NCBI GenBank assembly: GCA_016712035.1
Contig: JADJRT010000002.1
Location: 62,001 to 126,000 of the forward strand
DNA length: 64,000 nucleotides
DNA from: Flammeovirgaceae bacterium
GTDB taxonomy: Bacteria > Bacteroidota > Bacteroidia > Cytophagales > Cyclobacteriaceae
Direction of reading: 5' to 3'
Notes under the pieces: generated by a model
Told to the model about the DNA's origin: nothing
Database searches by the model: none
What the model saw: only the letters and a program-made list of their open reading frames with translations
Position numbers and translations under genes: made by a program
In this document: positions 40,143 to 48,286 of the stretch, one piece after another
Layout of the letters: each line of letters starts with the position of its first letter
Position numbering within the stretch: position 1 is the stretch's first letter

Positions 40143-40685
40143 TTAAATTTTCTCAGAAGCAGGAAAAAACTCTCGCTTACGCAACAAACCCGCACTTATT
40201 AATGAAATCACCAGCCCAACAGGAAGAATCTCCAATACTGACATTCCAAAACGGATAACCGGATTCTTGTACATAATCCAATACTGCTCCATTTTCTCAA
40301 TTTCCAGACTTAACTCTGCTTCGCCTTTTGTCTCTTCTTTAAGTTTTTGAATATAATGCTCCTCCATCTTTTGGACAAAACCCTTTGATACGGTGTGGTA
40401 GGCTACTTCCCAGGACAGGGCATAAATTACCGATGCTACTACCGTAATTAATATTCCTATCTTAAATGCCTTACCAAATGAAACGACACCAGACGCATAT
40501 GAATCCCGATAAGTTTTCACTCCAAAGAATATCAGCGAAAGAGAAATTACCATGGATGTATAGCCCACCCACATGCCATTGTCGAAATTGAGGGTACCGT
40601 TATCGTAAAACGGGGCCGTTACAAAGAACATGGTACCCACAATTACACCGGCTATAGAGCCATAAACGAGAATTACTTTTTTCAT
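40143..40685 (-). CDS. DUF4199 membrane protein
   Basis: 180 residues, four membrane segments (VILVYGSIAGVIVGTMFFV, VGYTSMVISLSLIFFGVK, IGILITVVASVIYALSW, SVLEILPVGLVISLISAGLL) and a polar loop with HYIQKLKEETKGEAELSLE. The GVKTYRD...GVVSFGKAF-KIG pattern after the second helix is the DUF4199 signature common in Bacteroidetes. Function unknown. Followed by a LuxR-type regulator upstream on the same strand. Confidence 0.85.
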   Translation of the reverse strand: MKKVILVYGSIAGVIVGTMFFVTAPFYDNGTLNFDNGMWVGYTSMVISLSLIFFGVKTYRDSYASGVVSFGKAFKIGILITVVASVIYALSWEVAYHTVSKGFVQKMEEHYIQKLKEETKGEAELSLEIEKMEQYWIMYKNPVIRFGMSVLEILPVGLVISLISAGLLRKREFFPASEKI

Positions 40686-40820
40686 AAGGGTTTCGATTTT
40701 TCTTTCAAATCAAAGTTATTAGCCTTCAAAATCAATCACCCGAAAGGATGATTCTCAGAAATTTTTTGGAAATCATCCAAAAGGAGGATGTCAGATATTT
40801 GTGACTGGCAGCCATACAAT

Positions 40821-41243
40821 CTACGGAATCAATTTTAGTTCCTTGGCACGCTGCACAGCCTGTGTTCTGCGGCTAACTTCCAGTTTTATAAAAAGATTGG
40901 AAGAATGCGTTTTAATAGTATTCGGTGACACAAATAACTTATCAGCAATTTGTTGATTGCTTAAGCCGCTGGAAATTAACTCCAACACTTCCAACTCGCG
41001 CTTGCTGATACCCAACTTTTGGAGTTTAGACTCATTCAAAATAAACTCAGGACCAGCAAGGATTATTTTCTTTCGCGTAAGCTTTAGGCCGGCCCAGATT
41101 CCGAGTGCTGTAAATAGAATGGCAACGATGCCAAAATAAAATTCTAATGACAAATCGCGGATAATAAATCGGTATTCAAGAAATTTTAAAAGAAATACCA
41201 ATGCCGCTAAGGCAAGACTGTATAAAAAAATAGTGCGCTTCAC
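40821..41243 (-). CDS. Membrane-bound LuxR-type helix-turn-helix regulator
   Basis: 140 residues: two membrane helices (LYSLALAALVFLLKFLEY, EFYFGIVAILFTALGIWAGL), short linker, then a GerE/LuxR DNA-binding domain: ISKRELEVLELISSGLSNQQ, IADKLFVSPNTIKTHSSNLF, KLEVSRRTQAVQRA. There is no receiver domain, so activity is probably set at the membrane. It lies just upstream of the DUF4199 gene, its likely target or partner (inference by position). Confidence 0.88.
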   Translation of the reverse strand: MKRTIFLYSLALAALVFLLKFLEYRFIIRDLSLEFYFGIVAILFTALGIWAGLKLTRKKIILAGPEFILNESKLQKLGISKRELEVLELISSGLSNQQIADKLFVSPNTIKTHSSNLFIKLEVSRRTQAVQRAKELKLIP

Positions 41244-41405
41244 GCTATTTCAGGCTGTTTTTTGGTTTATGATTTATCACTTAATACAAACATAGTCTGA
41301 TTGATTAAAAATTATATAGGTTACTCATTCTTTTAAATGAATATAAACGCATATTGATTCAAAATTTGTTGAATTCTTGCAGCTATCATGCTACATTAAC
41401 CCATC

Positions 41406-42648
41406 ATGAAAATGACAATCAACAAAACGACATTATTTCTTCTGCTGACAATTGGAAGCGCAGTCGCTCAAACGAAAGTTGATATTACAGGTCGTTGGAC
41501 AGGTACTGTTCAAATTCCACTAGCCCAGGATATGCTGGCGGAATATAATTTCATACAAAGCGGATTGATTATTAGCGGAGATGCTAAACTAAAAAGTTTG
41601 AACGGCCGCGACTCCATGAAATACAAACTTTCCGGGGCTGTCAAGAATGGTGTGGTTCACTTTAAGGGAACTAAATTCGAATACAAAACCGGAAGTGCCT
41701 GCCTCTCGCAAACAGAATTAAAATACTTTAATGAAAATGATCAGCCAAAACTGGTTGGAAAATGGAAAGGGGATCTAAAGTTATCAACATGTGCCCCCGG
41801 AGTATCTGGTAAAGTTGAACTAGGAAAAGTTATTGGTACAACACCAAACCTGCTAATCACAACGCGAGAGGTTACCGCTAGTATCGAATCAAATGATTTT
41901 GAAGGAACCGAACTTGTAAAAGAATTAGGCAAGCGAAAATATTATGCGCTCATCATTGGCATTGATCAGTATGCCGATGAGGGAATTCAAAGATCTGGAC
42001 AATCCGGTAAACGATGCGCAGGAAATTAGTCGGGTATTAAAAACGCATTACACTTTCGAGCCCGAAAATATTCAACTACTTTCTAATCCAACCCGCACCG
42101 ACATCATAGAGTCATTTGACTTGCTTAGTGAAAAAATTACCGAGCGCGATAATTTTCTTGTTTTCTACGCAGGCCATGGTATTTGGGACGAACGCTTAAG
42201 CCAGGGTTTTTGGTTACCAGCCGATGCCAGATTGAACTCAAAAGCCCAATGGCTTTCCAACAGCACCATTCGTGATTATATCTCCGGGATAAAATCAAAG
42301 CATACGTTACTGATAACGGATGCCTGTTTTAGCGGCAGCATTTTTAAAGAACGAGTTGTAACGTTTAACAACAGTCGCGCCATGCTTGAAATGTATAAAC
42401 TCACGAGCCGTAAAGCGATGACCAGCGGTGCCTTAAAAACAGTGCCCGATAAAAGTGTGTTCATCACCTACCTCACTAAAAATCTCGTCAACAATAATCA
42501 ACCCTTGCTATCTGCAGAAGAGTTGTTTCAAACCTTTAAAATTGCTGTGATCAACAACAGCGCTAATGGCCAGGTGCCACAATATGGACCTATCGGTCAG
42601 GCCGGGGATGAAGGTGGTGATTTTATTTTTCTGAGAAGACCTGAATGA
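41406..42648 (+). CDS. Secreted caspase-like (C14) protein, frameshifted
   Basis: About 413 residues. Signal peptide MKMTINKTTLFLLLTIGSAV; residues ~25-145 form a beta-rich domain (VDITGRWTGTVQIPLAQDML, FEYKTGSACLSQTELKY); then the caspase domain: KRKYYALIIGIDQYAD, catalytic His in VFYAGHGIWDERLSQGFWLP, catalytic Cys in LLITDACFSGSIF. The frame breaks at the GGG run near 41983; dropping one G reads YADEEFKDLDNPVNDAQEIS. Ends FIFLRRPE. Predicted to be exported, so it is more like the surface metacaspase-like proteins than an intracellular death effector. Confidence 0.85.
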
Positions 42649-42702
42649 CTTTGGCAAAGCGATTATTTAAATAGTTAAAAAGTAGAATTATCTGGCGAGT
42701 AA

Positions 42703-42726
42703 TATCAGGTTGTAAGACCTGACAGC
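42703..42726 (+). repeat. REP-A palindrome, degenerate left arm
   Basis: TCAGGT TGTAAG ACCTGA core with the conserved tail GACAGCAA. Same family as the copies flanking the RAYT gene, plus orientation. Lies between the caspase-like gene and the convergent M81 gene. Confidence 0.75.
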
Positions 42727-42770
42727 AAGGAAAGAGTTACCAAAAGTTTGCATTGCTCTCCCCATGAAAT

Positions 42771-44344
42771 TTATTCCACGCCATCATCCGATAACGGCAC
42801 TAATTGGGCTTTGAGATCCGGATCTTTCATGTCTTTATCAAAAGGAAACATGGGTCGATTGATGCGTTTAAAATCAAGTCGCTCTAAATCCTGATCAACA
42901 CCTCCAGGTGTAAGCGCCATAATCCAGTCGGCACGCATGTCATAAAGTTCGGGAACTAAGTATCCAATTTTCACCACTACAATATCTGTCTTGCGCGGAT
43001 TGAGACCCAAACTTGTAAAATCAACTTCCTCGTGATACGGTTTTCGTTTCTTCGTTACAATAACATGCACGCTACCAATCTTTACTACTACCTCTGTTTC
43101 TGCATGCTCATCTCCCTGTACAATCGCTTCTACCGTTCCGGTTAATTTTATAGGAGGAGCAAACCGAGCATCAATGGCTGCACCTGCATAGGCATCGATC
43201 TTACCGCCCACACCCAGTTCCATAGCCTTTGCCACAAACTCCGGCCCGGGTATAGAAGCATAAATAAGTGAAGGTCCTTTGGCTGATTTGAATTCTGGCC
43301 GCGCAAGAATCTCCTTCAACGTCCACGTTACATCACCAGCACCTCCTGCCGTTGGATTATCACCCATGTCGCTGATGAAGAAAGGGTGCTTGTTGCTGGC
43401 GATGGCCATGTCCAGGCTTTCCTTTAATGAAGCTGTGGGTGCAATAAATTCAAACTGCGATCGGGCGTTCCAAAAACTATTCGCCAATGCTTCGGCTGTT
43501 TGCGTTACTTTTTCTTTATCGTCACCTGTTACCATTACCACCGCATGATTGCGGGGTTCATCGGCCCAGGCATAGCCAATCCAGATAGCGGCATCTACTA
43601 TTCCTTCTTGTGCAGCCGCGGGTGCAACCTGAGCATATAGACTCTTGCCGGGTTCTACGCGCGTGCTGGTTTTTTCTCCCGGCAACAAGATGGGTACGGG
43701 AATCCACGCCTTATAGGCAGGCTTACCTTCTCCACTTTCTATTCGCGACAGCAAATTATCTACTGCCCGTTTCTTTGAAAGCATGGCATCTTCATGCGGG
43801 GCCATGCGAAAGCAGGTGATCAAGTCTGAGTTTTGCGCCAGGCGCCAGGATACATTACCATGTAAATCCATGGAGGTGGAAATAATCGTTTTCTTTCCAA
43901 CCACCTCCCGCACCCGGATGATAAAATCTCCTTCCGGATCATCGAGGCCAACTACACTCATGGCGCCATGAATATCAAAAAAGAGTCCATCATACGGACT
44001 ATTCTTCTTAAGCATATCCAGTGTTTTAGTTACCAACGATTCATATGCCTCGCACGTAACGATACCCCTGGCAGCGCAACGCCCCTTAAGGTGGGAATCC
44101 AATTTGCACGTTGGCGATTGAGTGAGTCGGAGGATAAAAAGGGATATTCCTTAAAAATAGTTTCCCCCGTTCTGGCATGAAACGCATCTTCTTCAGTTAA
44201 TGCTGGAGAGAATGTGCTGGACTCAATAGCTATCCCGGCTATGGCGATTCGCGGTAGTTCCTTTCCAGTTTGCTTATCGGCTGGGTTGCATCCCAGTAAA
44301 ATGATTAGTTGAGCAAAAACTAAACTGTAGAATATTCTTTTCAT
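42771..44344 (-). CDS. M81-family (MlrC-like) metallopeptidase, lipoprotein, frameshifted
   Basis: About 524 residues over two frames (44344-44030 and 44102-42771). Lipoprotein signal MKRIFYSLVFAQLIILLGCN with lipobox LLGC; MlrC N-terminal domain (IAIAGIAIESSTFSPALT, FFDIHGAMSVVGLDDPEGD, ISTSMDLHGNVSWRLAQNS, CFRMAPHEDAML) and C-terminal domain (DMGDNPTAGGAGDVTWTL). The frame is restored by one extra base in the run at 44065-44068, giving ALPGGIVTCEAYESL. Named for microcystinase C, but in other bacteria it probably cleaves linear or modified peptides; location predicted periplasmic. Confidence 0.88.
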
Positions 44345-44534
44345 AAGGAGGATTTCAAATAATGTTGCTCAATTTAATTTCTTTTTCGGAATCATGTGAG
44401 CTTTATTATATGATGGGAAAATAACATGGGAAATTTGTAGATGTTGGGTTGTCATTCAACAAAAGTTCGAATTGAAAATAATACTCAAAAGGATCACAAA
44501 AGGAATTTGACAAGTCATAAATGTCATCCCTTGC

Positions 44535-44556
44535 TGTCAGGTCTTACGACCTGACA
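44535..44556 (-). repeat. REP-A palindrome downstream of the RAYT gene
   Basis: TGTCAGGTC (44535-44543), loop TTAC, GACCTGACA (44548-44556), perfect 9-bp arms. On the minus strand it reads TGTCAGGTC-GTAA-GACCTGACA followed by GCAA. Lies 9 bases from the RAYT stop, inverted relative to the copy upstream of that gene. Confidence 0.9.
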
Positions 44557-44564
44557 TACACAAA

Positions 44565-45113
44565 TCAGAAATAATCCTTGTAGTGAGAAATATTTATTTC
44601 ACCTAAGTCTCCAATTTCATAAAAGGCTGCGCTTGAAAATTTGAAGTCATCTGGCTTGCTTACAAGATTCCAATGTTCTTGCATGGGATTTGCGTGAATA
44701 TAATTCAGTTTTGTTTCTAAAAGCTTGCTATTTGATAAGATCACGTCATCGAATCGATCTTCCCAAACCTTGAAAACTTGTTTTCGGTAAGCAATGCGCA
44801 ACCTTTCAAGAAGCGCAAAATCTCCGTCAAGTTCAATTTGCTGACGGATTTTTACTGATGTGAATTTCTTTAAATCACGCATCCAATCGGAAAGCCGATT
44901 ACCCTGTTTGAAAAACAGAATAAGGTGAATATGATTGGGCATAATCACATAACCTAACAAGGAACTGGCATACTTTTGATTTAGGAAATTGATGCTATCT
45001 GTCACAATTTTTTTGCAGGAATCGCTGGCAAGTAAATGATACCATTTGTAGCAGGTGGTTGTTACAAAGAAACAATCTGCATCCGGATACAGCGTACGAC
45101 CACGTAGTCCCAT
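44565..45113 (-). mobile_element. REP-associated tyrosine transposase (RAYT, HUH Y1 family)
   Basis: 182 residues. N terminus MGLRGRTLYPDADCFFVTTT; the HUH metal motif is HIH (H61, H63) in GYVIMPNHIHLILFF; the catalytic Tyr138 is in LLETKLNYIHANPMQEHW, the usual Y-IHxNP form of this group; C terminus YKDYF. This is a TnpA_REP-like enzyme that cuts single-stranded REP hairpins. Unlike IS200 it has no own left/right ends apart from the REP palindromes, which stand in inverted orientation 9 bases after its stop (44535-44556) and 41 bases before its start (45154-45177). Full length and unshifted, so possibly still active. Confidence 0.92.
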
Positions 45114-45153
45114 TTACTAATATAAAGAAACTATTACGAATCGTAGATTGAGC

Positions 45154-45177
45154 CTGTCAGGTCGGAAGACCTGACAG
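45154..45177 (+). repeat. REP-A palindrome upstream of the RAYT gene
   Basis: CTGTCAGGTC, loop GGAA, GACCTGACAG: perfect 10-bp arms, followed by the conserved GCAA. The preceding ~60 bases plus the first RAYT codons are repeated at 49256 and 49436. Confidence 0.92.
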
Positions 45178-45204
45178 CAACGGAGCTACGAACGTGGAAT
45201 GTAG

Positions 45205-45878
45205 CTAACTAGGTTGAGGGGATACGTTCTCCAGTTTCAACGCTCCTCTAAAAAAGAATTGCGCAGCCACAGCCATTAGCACATGGCTCAGGTCAATATG
45301 GTTAAACCAGATGTGAGGAGAGATTTCATTCATGAAAATCAAAGCGGCCATACTGGCAAACCCCACCCCAATAATAATGTTGGCACTTCCTTTATTGCCT
45401 GTCTTTAAGTACACAAAACCATGGAATGGCAACACTACCGCCAATAAGCCGTCGCCAGAATGAAGCTCGACCCATTTAAAACTAAGGGTATAGATAGTAA
45501 TGGTCATCACGGTGAGTAATTCGATGATATTGAGTGTAAGGAAGAATTTACCAATCCTTGCATCAACAAGTGGTCTGGCATTCTCAATAGAGGATCGCTC
45601 AATAAGGGCAATGGAAAACATACTGAGAATCCAGCCGGGAAGTTTCCATGCAAAGGAGAAAGCATACAAAAATCCATGGCCTATTACACCACCAAAGAAG
45701 GTGGCAAGTCCCATTAATAAAAGTACGAGCGAAAGAAGCCTTGGGTTTTACCTGCCAGCTCTTTCTTCGTCAGCTTATAGTAAGCGATAAGGCATACCGC
45801 AGAAATGATTAAATCGGTGAACATATTCACCGGCTCGTCTATCCTTATGCCCAATAGCGAAATGGAAGGTTGCTGCAC
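45205..45878 (-). CDS. Multi-pass membrane protein, frameshifted
   Basis: About 224 residues and seven hydrophobic segments: NMFTDLIISAVCLIAYYKL at the start, then (after a break near 45716, where RSYF continues as LLMGLATFFGGVIGHGFLY) PGWILSMFSIALIE, LNIIELLTVMTITIYTLSF, GLLAVVLPFHGFVYL, NIIIGVGFASMAALIFM, SHVLMAVAAQFFFRGAL. The open frame alone runs 45205-45714. The start may be GTG at 45878 (leader VQQPSISLLGIRIDEP) or ATG at 45824; the leader looks real. Family not named with certainty. It lies inside the repeat hot spot. Confidence 0.6.
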
Positions 45879-45890
45879 GCGAAATAATTC

Positions 45891-45966
45891 AAACCTCTGT
45901 TCCTAAAAGTACGATTAATATAGTTTCTCTTGGTGTTTTAAGGATTGTTGGTCAGCGACCAACAAT
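45891..45966. repeat. Spacer repeat plus REP-B palindrome
   Basis: 45891-45927 (AAACCTCT...AAAAGTACGATTAATATAG) recurs at 48159-48192. 45944-45966 is the REP-B palindrome ATTGTTGGTC, loop AGC, GACCAACAAT, perfect 10-bp arms, followed by AACTAAGG. The 120-base spacer holds no gene. Confidence 0.8.
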
Positions 45967-46000
45967 AACTAAGGTGTACGAATGTTTTAAAAGTCTCGCT

Positions 46001-47187
46001 CTAAACGCGTTTTGTTATAAAGTCGCTGGTAATTTTGTCAATGGAGGTTGTGCCAGCTAACCGCATGTCGCGGATTAACTCAGCGTTAAGAAGATCCAAT
46101 GCTATTTCTACTCCTTGTTGGCCAAGGGCACCAAGTCCCCAGCAAAACGGTCTACCCATACAGACAGCTTTTGCTCCCATGGCTAAAGCTTTAAATATAT
46201 CCGTCCCCCTCCTTATTCCTCCGTCAATCAATACAGGTATTCTACCGTTTACTTCCTCAATTACTTCTGGTAAACATTCAATGGTTCCACGGTTACTTTC
46301 CAATTGTCTTCCGCCATGATTTGAAACAATGATACCGTCAACTCCATATTTTATCGCCAGTGCTGCATCTTCTTTTGTAACGATTCCCTTAATAACTATT
46401 TTCATTCTGCAATTCGCGCGGAGCCAATCGATTAGCTCCCATGTCATGGTCATGTCGGTAAAACTCATGCCTCTTGGCAGAATACCTTCCAGATTTCCCA
46501 TAATGAGTTCTCCTTCCTCTATTAGTTTAAGAAGCGTTGTAGCGCTAGTCTCTCTATTTCCGACAACGGGGGTATCCACAGTTAAAATGCAAACGGGACA
46601 ACCTGCCTGCTCGGCTTTATCAAGCAGTATCTTAGTGATTTTTTTCGGTCGGAGGTTGGATATAATTGAAACCACAGGTTGGGGCCATAGGCAGAAGCTA
46701 TTTCGGAAACCGAATAGTTTGACACAGTAGAAACAATTAGTTGGTGTTTCCGGGATGCCGCGGCTTTAGCCGTTGCAACTTCACCTTCCTGATGAAAAAA
46801 CTTTTGAAATCCAACGGGACTTAAAATAAGTGGAGTCTCAAGGGTTTGTCCAAAAAGCTCAATCTTTGTTGAAATAGTACTAACATCAATTAATCTACGT
46901 GCTCTTATTTGAATTTTACTATAACCCTCCGTGTTAGCTCTAACCGTCAGTAAGTCATCAGCACCTCCGTTAAGGTATTCAATGGCATCATCGCCCATTA
47001 CCTTTCTTGATAACACTTCTAAATCATAGACATTCTTAAACTCCAGATTTTTATCTGAATTGTCTTGTTTCGTTGTGCATCCCAAGAGTGATATAGGTAA
47101 GGCAAAAGCTAAACTTGACAAACCAATCCATTCAAGAAATTTGCGTCTTTGAATTTCTGTCTGAAGGAAGGAGTCTAAATTATCCAT
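46001..47187 (-). CDS. Tat-exported FMN-dependent alpha-hydroxy-acid oxidase (lactate oxidase-like), frameshifted
   Basis: About 395 residues across two frames (47238-46582, 46675-46001). I choose ATG at 47187 (MDNLDSFLQTEI): the N terminus then has a twin-arginine region RRKFLEWIGLSSLAFALPIS and a lipobox LLGC. The TIM barrel follows: NGGADDLLTVRANTEGYSKI, PLILSPVGFQKFFHQEGEVA, LTVDTPVVGNRE, IVIKGIVTKEDAALAIKYGV, the catalytic His in IIVSNHGGRQLES, and FMN phosphate site DGGIRRGTDIFKALAMGAKA. The frame is repaired by removing one base from the T run at 46639-46645 (SDRKK to ITKILLDKAEQ). Substrate is an alpha-hydroxy acid, probably lactate; export with cofactor is unusual. Confidence 0.88.
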
Positions 47188-47255
47188 AGTACAGTCACTT
47201 TTGAAGAATACAATATATGCAATTGTTGATATTTCCAATCTCTAGTTCTTCCGAC

Positions 47256-47321
47256 CTTGTTGGAGTTCTTCTCCGACAAGAAAAACTCAAATCAAATTTG
47301 CTGGTGAAGAACACCAGCAAA
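47256..47321. repeat. Two facing hairpins of family REP-C
   Basis: 47256-47280: CTTGTTGGAG, loop TTCTT, CTCCGACAAG (one G-T). 47297-47321: TTTGCTGGTG, loop AAGAA, CACCAGCAAA, perfect. The loops are reverse complements, so the two are inverted copies of one family, like a BIME pair. Further copies at 47838-47861 and 48242-48268. Confidence 0.75.
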
Positions 47322-47361
47322 GGCAGGGCAATTTACTTGACGAAATGCTTCGTGTTTTAGG

Positions 47362-47385
47362 ATTGTTGGCCAGGCGACCAACAAT
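47362..47385 (+). repeat. REP-B palindrome
   Basis: ATTGTTGG ... CCAACAAT around CCAGGCGA, followed by AACA. The ~35 bases in front (GGCAATTTACTT...GTTTTAG) recur before the copy at 49090. Confidence 0.75.
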
Positions 47386-47401
47386 AACAGGGGGCAGCAA
47401 C

Positions 47402-47797
47402 TTCACGTTCGACATGGTAGCGGTTCACGTTCGACTTGGTAGCAGTTCACGTTTGAATTGGTAGCAGTTCACGTTCGACTTGGTAGCCGTTCACGTTTGA
47501 ATTGGTAGCAGTTCACGTTTGACTTGGTAGCAGTTCACGTTTGGCATGGTAGCGGTTCACGTTTGACTTGGTAGCAGCTCACGTTTGACATGGTAGCGGT
47601 TCACGTTTGACTTGGTAGCAGTTCACGTTCGACTTGGTAGCAGTTCACGTTTGGCATGGTAGCGGTTCACGTTCGACTTGGTAGCAGTTCACGTTTGACT
47701 TGGTAGCGGTTCACGTTTGACTTGGTAGCAGTTCACGTTTGACTTGGTAGCCGTTCACGCACGACATGGTAGCCGTTCACGCATGACATGGTAGCGG
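47402..47797 (+). repeat. Minisatellite: 18 tandem copies of a 22-bp unit
   Basis: Consensus TTCACGTTTGACTTGGTAGC plus AG, without any gap or length change over 396 bases. Two linked variants alternate irregularly: -CTTGGTAGCAG (most) and -CATGGTAGCGG (copies 1, 7, 9, 12, 18). The unit length is not a multiple of three and no long reading frame crosses it. It lies between the FMN oxidase start and the 191-bp inverted-repeat element. Confidence 0.95.
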
Positions 47798-47889
47798 TTG
47801 TATTTTTAATTCTCCGCGGAGATTCCTCTGTCTTGGCCCTTGGAGTTCTTCTCTAACAGGCAAAACTCTCTCTTGCTGTCAGGTCTTAC

Positions 47890-48080
47890 GACCATAGCCG
47901 TTAACTTAAGCCTCGTTAGAGGCGAAATACTGGTAGAATTTGAATTTTATGGATAAATAAAGTGCCGTAGGTACGAAATATATTACGTCCCTACAGGACT
48001 GGAATACATTTTCGATAAGAAAGTTACCAATATTTAGTTCCTACAGAACATCAAATGCTCTTAAGTTAACGGCTATGGTC
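47890..48080. mobile_element. MITE-like element with perfect 21-bp terminal inverted repeats
   Basis: Left end 47890-47910 (GACCATAGCCGTTAACTTAA plus G) is the exact reverse complement of 48060-48080. Total 191 bases, no coding capacity; inside are CCTC-GTTA-GAGG and the imperfect hairpin GTAGGTACG ... CGTCCCTAC. Its left end falls inside a REP-A palindrome: TGTCAGGTC-TTAC-GACC (47877-47893) stops there. On the right it meets a REP-B-like remnant (GGTCAGGCGACC). No clear target duplication. Confidence 0.75.
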
Positions 48081-48118
48081 AGGCGACCCGCAACAACAAA
48101 GGTCTGTTAAGATTGGGC

Positions 48119-48142
48119 CTGTCAGGTCGGAAGACCTGACAG
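48119..48142 (+). repeat. REP-A palindrome
   Basis: CTGTCAGGTC-GGAA-GACCTGACAG, perfect 10-bp arms, followed by GCAATGGAAA. Confidence 0.92.
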
Positions 48143-48210
48143 CAATGGAAAATGATTTAAACCTCTCTTAAAAGTACGATTAATATAGTTTCCGCTTGCC
48201 CGCCCTTGAA

Positions 48211-48268
48211 GTCAGATCTTACGACCTGACATACAACCCCGCGCTTGTTGGTGTTCTTCTCCAACGCG
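48211..48268 (-). repeat. REP-A copy followed by REP-C hairpin
   Basis: 48211-48230: GTCAGATC-TTAC-GACCTGAC (one mismatch in the left arm), minus orientation. 48242-48268: CGCTTGTTGG-TGTTCTTCT-CCAACGCG hairpin of family C. They end just before the stop of the DUF2071 gene and might end its transcription. Confidence 0.75.
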
Positions 48269-48286
48269 AAAAGCTCAATCAAGCTA

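Noticed and set aside
41406..42648. Anti-phage caspase defence system
   Set aside because: The protein has a signal peptide and no neighbouring sensor, nuclease or gasdermin gene.
47402..47797. CRISPR array
   Set aside because: Units are contiguous 22-mers with no unique spacers, and no cas gene is near.
47402..47797. Plasmid-type iteron origin
   Set aside because: Iterons often are ~22 bp, but there is no rep gene, no AT-rich box of note beside it, and the surroundings are chromosomal housekeeping genes.
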